Shown here piece after piece: positions 6,579 to 6,678 of a stretch of DNA of 6,678 bases (position 1 is the stretch's first letter; each line of letters begins with the position of its first letter). The notes beneath the pieces are model-generated. The model saw only the letters and a program-made list of their open reading frames with translations. It was not told where the DNA came from and ran no database searches. Made by a program: the position numbers and the translations under genes. The DNA is from Deltaproteobacteria bacterium. GTDB lineage: Bacteria; Myxococcota; Polyangia; Polyangiales; B10-G4. Location of the stretch: positions 3,139 to 9,816 of the forward strand of contig JAFDCW010000249.1 of the NCBI GenBank assembly GCA_019312705.1, in the 5' to 3' direction.

Positions 6579-6678
6579 ATGGCACGCCGAAACTTTTCTT
6601 TCCTCAGTATCCTCGTAATTTTCAGCTCGCTCTCCGTGGTGGCCTGCAACCCCGACGGCGGGACCCCGGTCTTGGACT
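6579..6678 (+). CDS. Lipoprotein, N-terminal fragment
   Basis: Only 33 codons are visible before the window ends. They encode a short basic start (MARRN), a hydrophobic core (FLSILVIFSSLSV) and a lipobox VVAC with the acceptor Cys at residue 23, then NPDGGTPVLD. This is a classic signal-peptidase-II lipoprotein signal. Asn rather than Asp at +2 gives no inner-membrane retention signal by the E. coli rule, so outer-membrane placement is likely but lineage-dependent. The nearest purine-rich stretch, AAGGG at 6556-6560, is 18 bases from the ATG, too far for a normal ribosome binding site. The first codons (AAC TTT TCT, GTA ATT TTC) are notably AT-rich for this DNA, which would keep the 5' end unstructured. 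The mature function cannot be judged from this fragment. It may belong to the upstream operon or be separate. Confidence 0.7.
   Translation, partial: MARRNFSFLSILVIFSSLSVVACNPDGGTPVLD

Noticed and set aside
6568..6618. Small open frame starting at the ATG at 6568 (MLPRWHAETFLSSVSS)
   Set aside because: It stops after 16 codons, overlaps the lipoprotein signal sequence in another frame and has no ribosome binding site.

Overview
The window is very GC-rich, with C or G at most third codon positions, and all supported genes lie on the + strand. The proteins belong to a Gram-negative cell envelope: a FadL/OmpP1-type outer-membrane barrel, a giant polytopic membrane protein, a periplasmic partner with a single membrane anchor, and the start of a lipoprotein. 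The FadL variant, the composition and a sigma-54-type promoter would suit a myxobacterium or related deltaproteobacterial lineage. That is an inference from style, since the window has no taxonomic marker.

Layout: (1) 1-807 is the 3' part of a FadL-family gene whose barrel is followed by about 95 residues of acidic, proline-rich tail. (2) 808-945 is a short but information-rich intergenic region. It holds two copies of a 15-bp palindrome 32 bp apart (the first overlaps the fadL-like stop codon), an AT-richer patch, and a close match to a sigma-54 -24/-12 promoter placed so that transcription would begin about 14 nt before the next start codon. (3) 946-4380 encodes a DUF2339 membrane protein of 1144 residues with a hexanucleotide-repeat Val-Pro/Ala-Pro linker. 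(4) 4380-6530, overlapping the previous stop by one base, encodes a DUF3999 protein with signal peptide, periplasmic region and C-terminal membrane anchor. (5) 6531-6578 is a short gap with a possible promoter, followed by the first 33 codons of a lipoprotein that runs off the window.

DUF2339 and DUF3999 genes are recurrent neighbours in proteobacteria, and the pair has no established function that I know of. Here they look like one translationally coupled operon, probably a two-component envelope complex, and the upstream DNA suggests control by sigma-54 and an enhancer-binding activator. This regulated, uncharacterised pair is the best candidate in the window for an undescribed system. No mobile elements, CRISPR arrays, tRNAs or rRNAs were seen, and no stretch over 300 bases lacks a gene.
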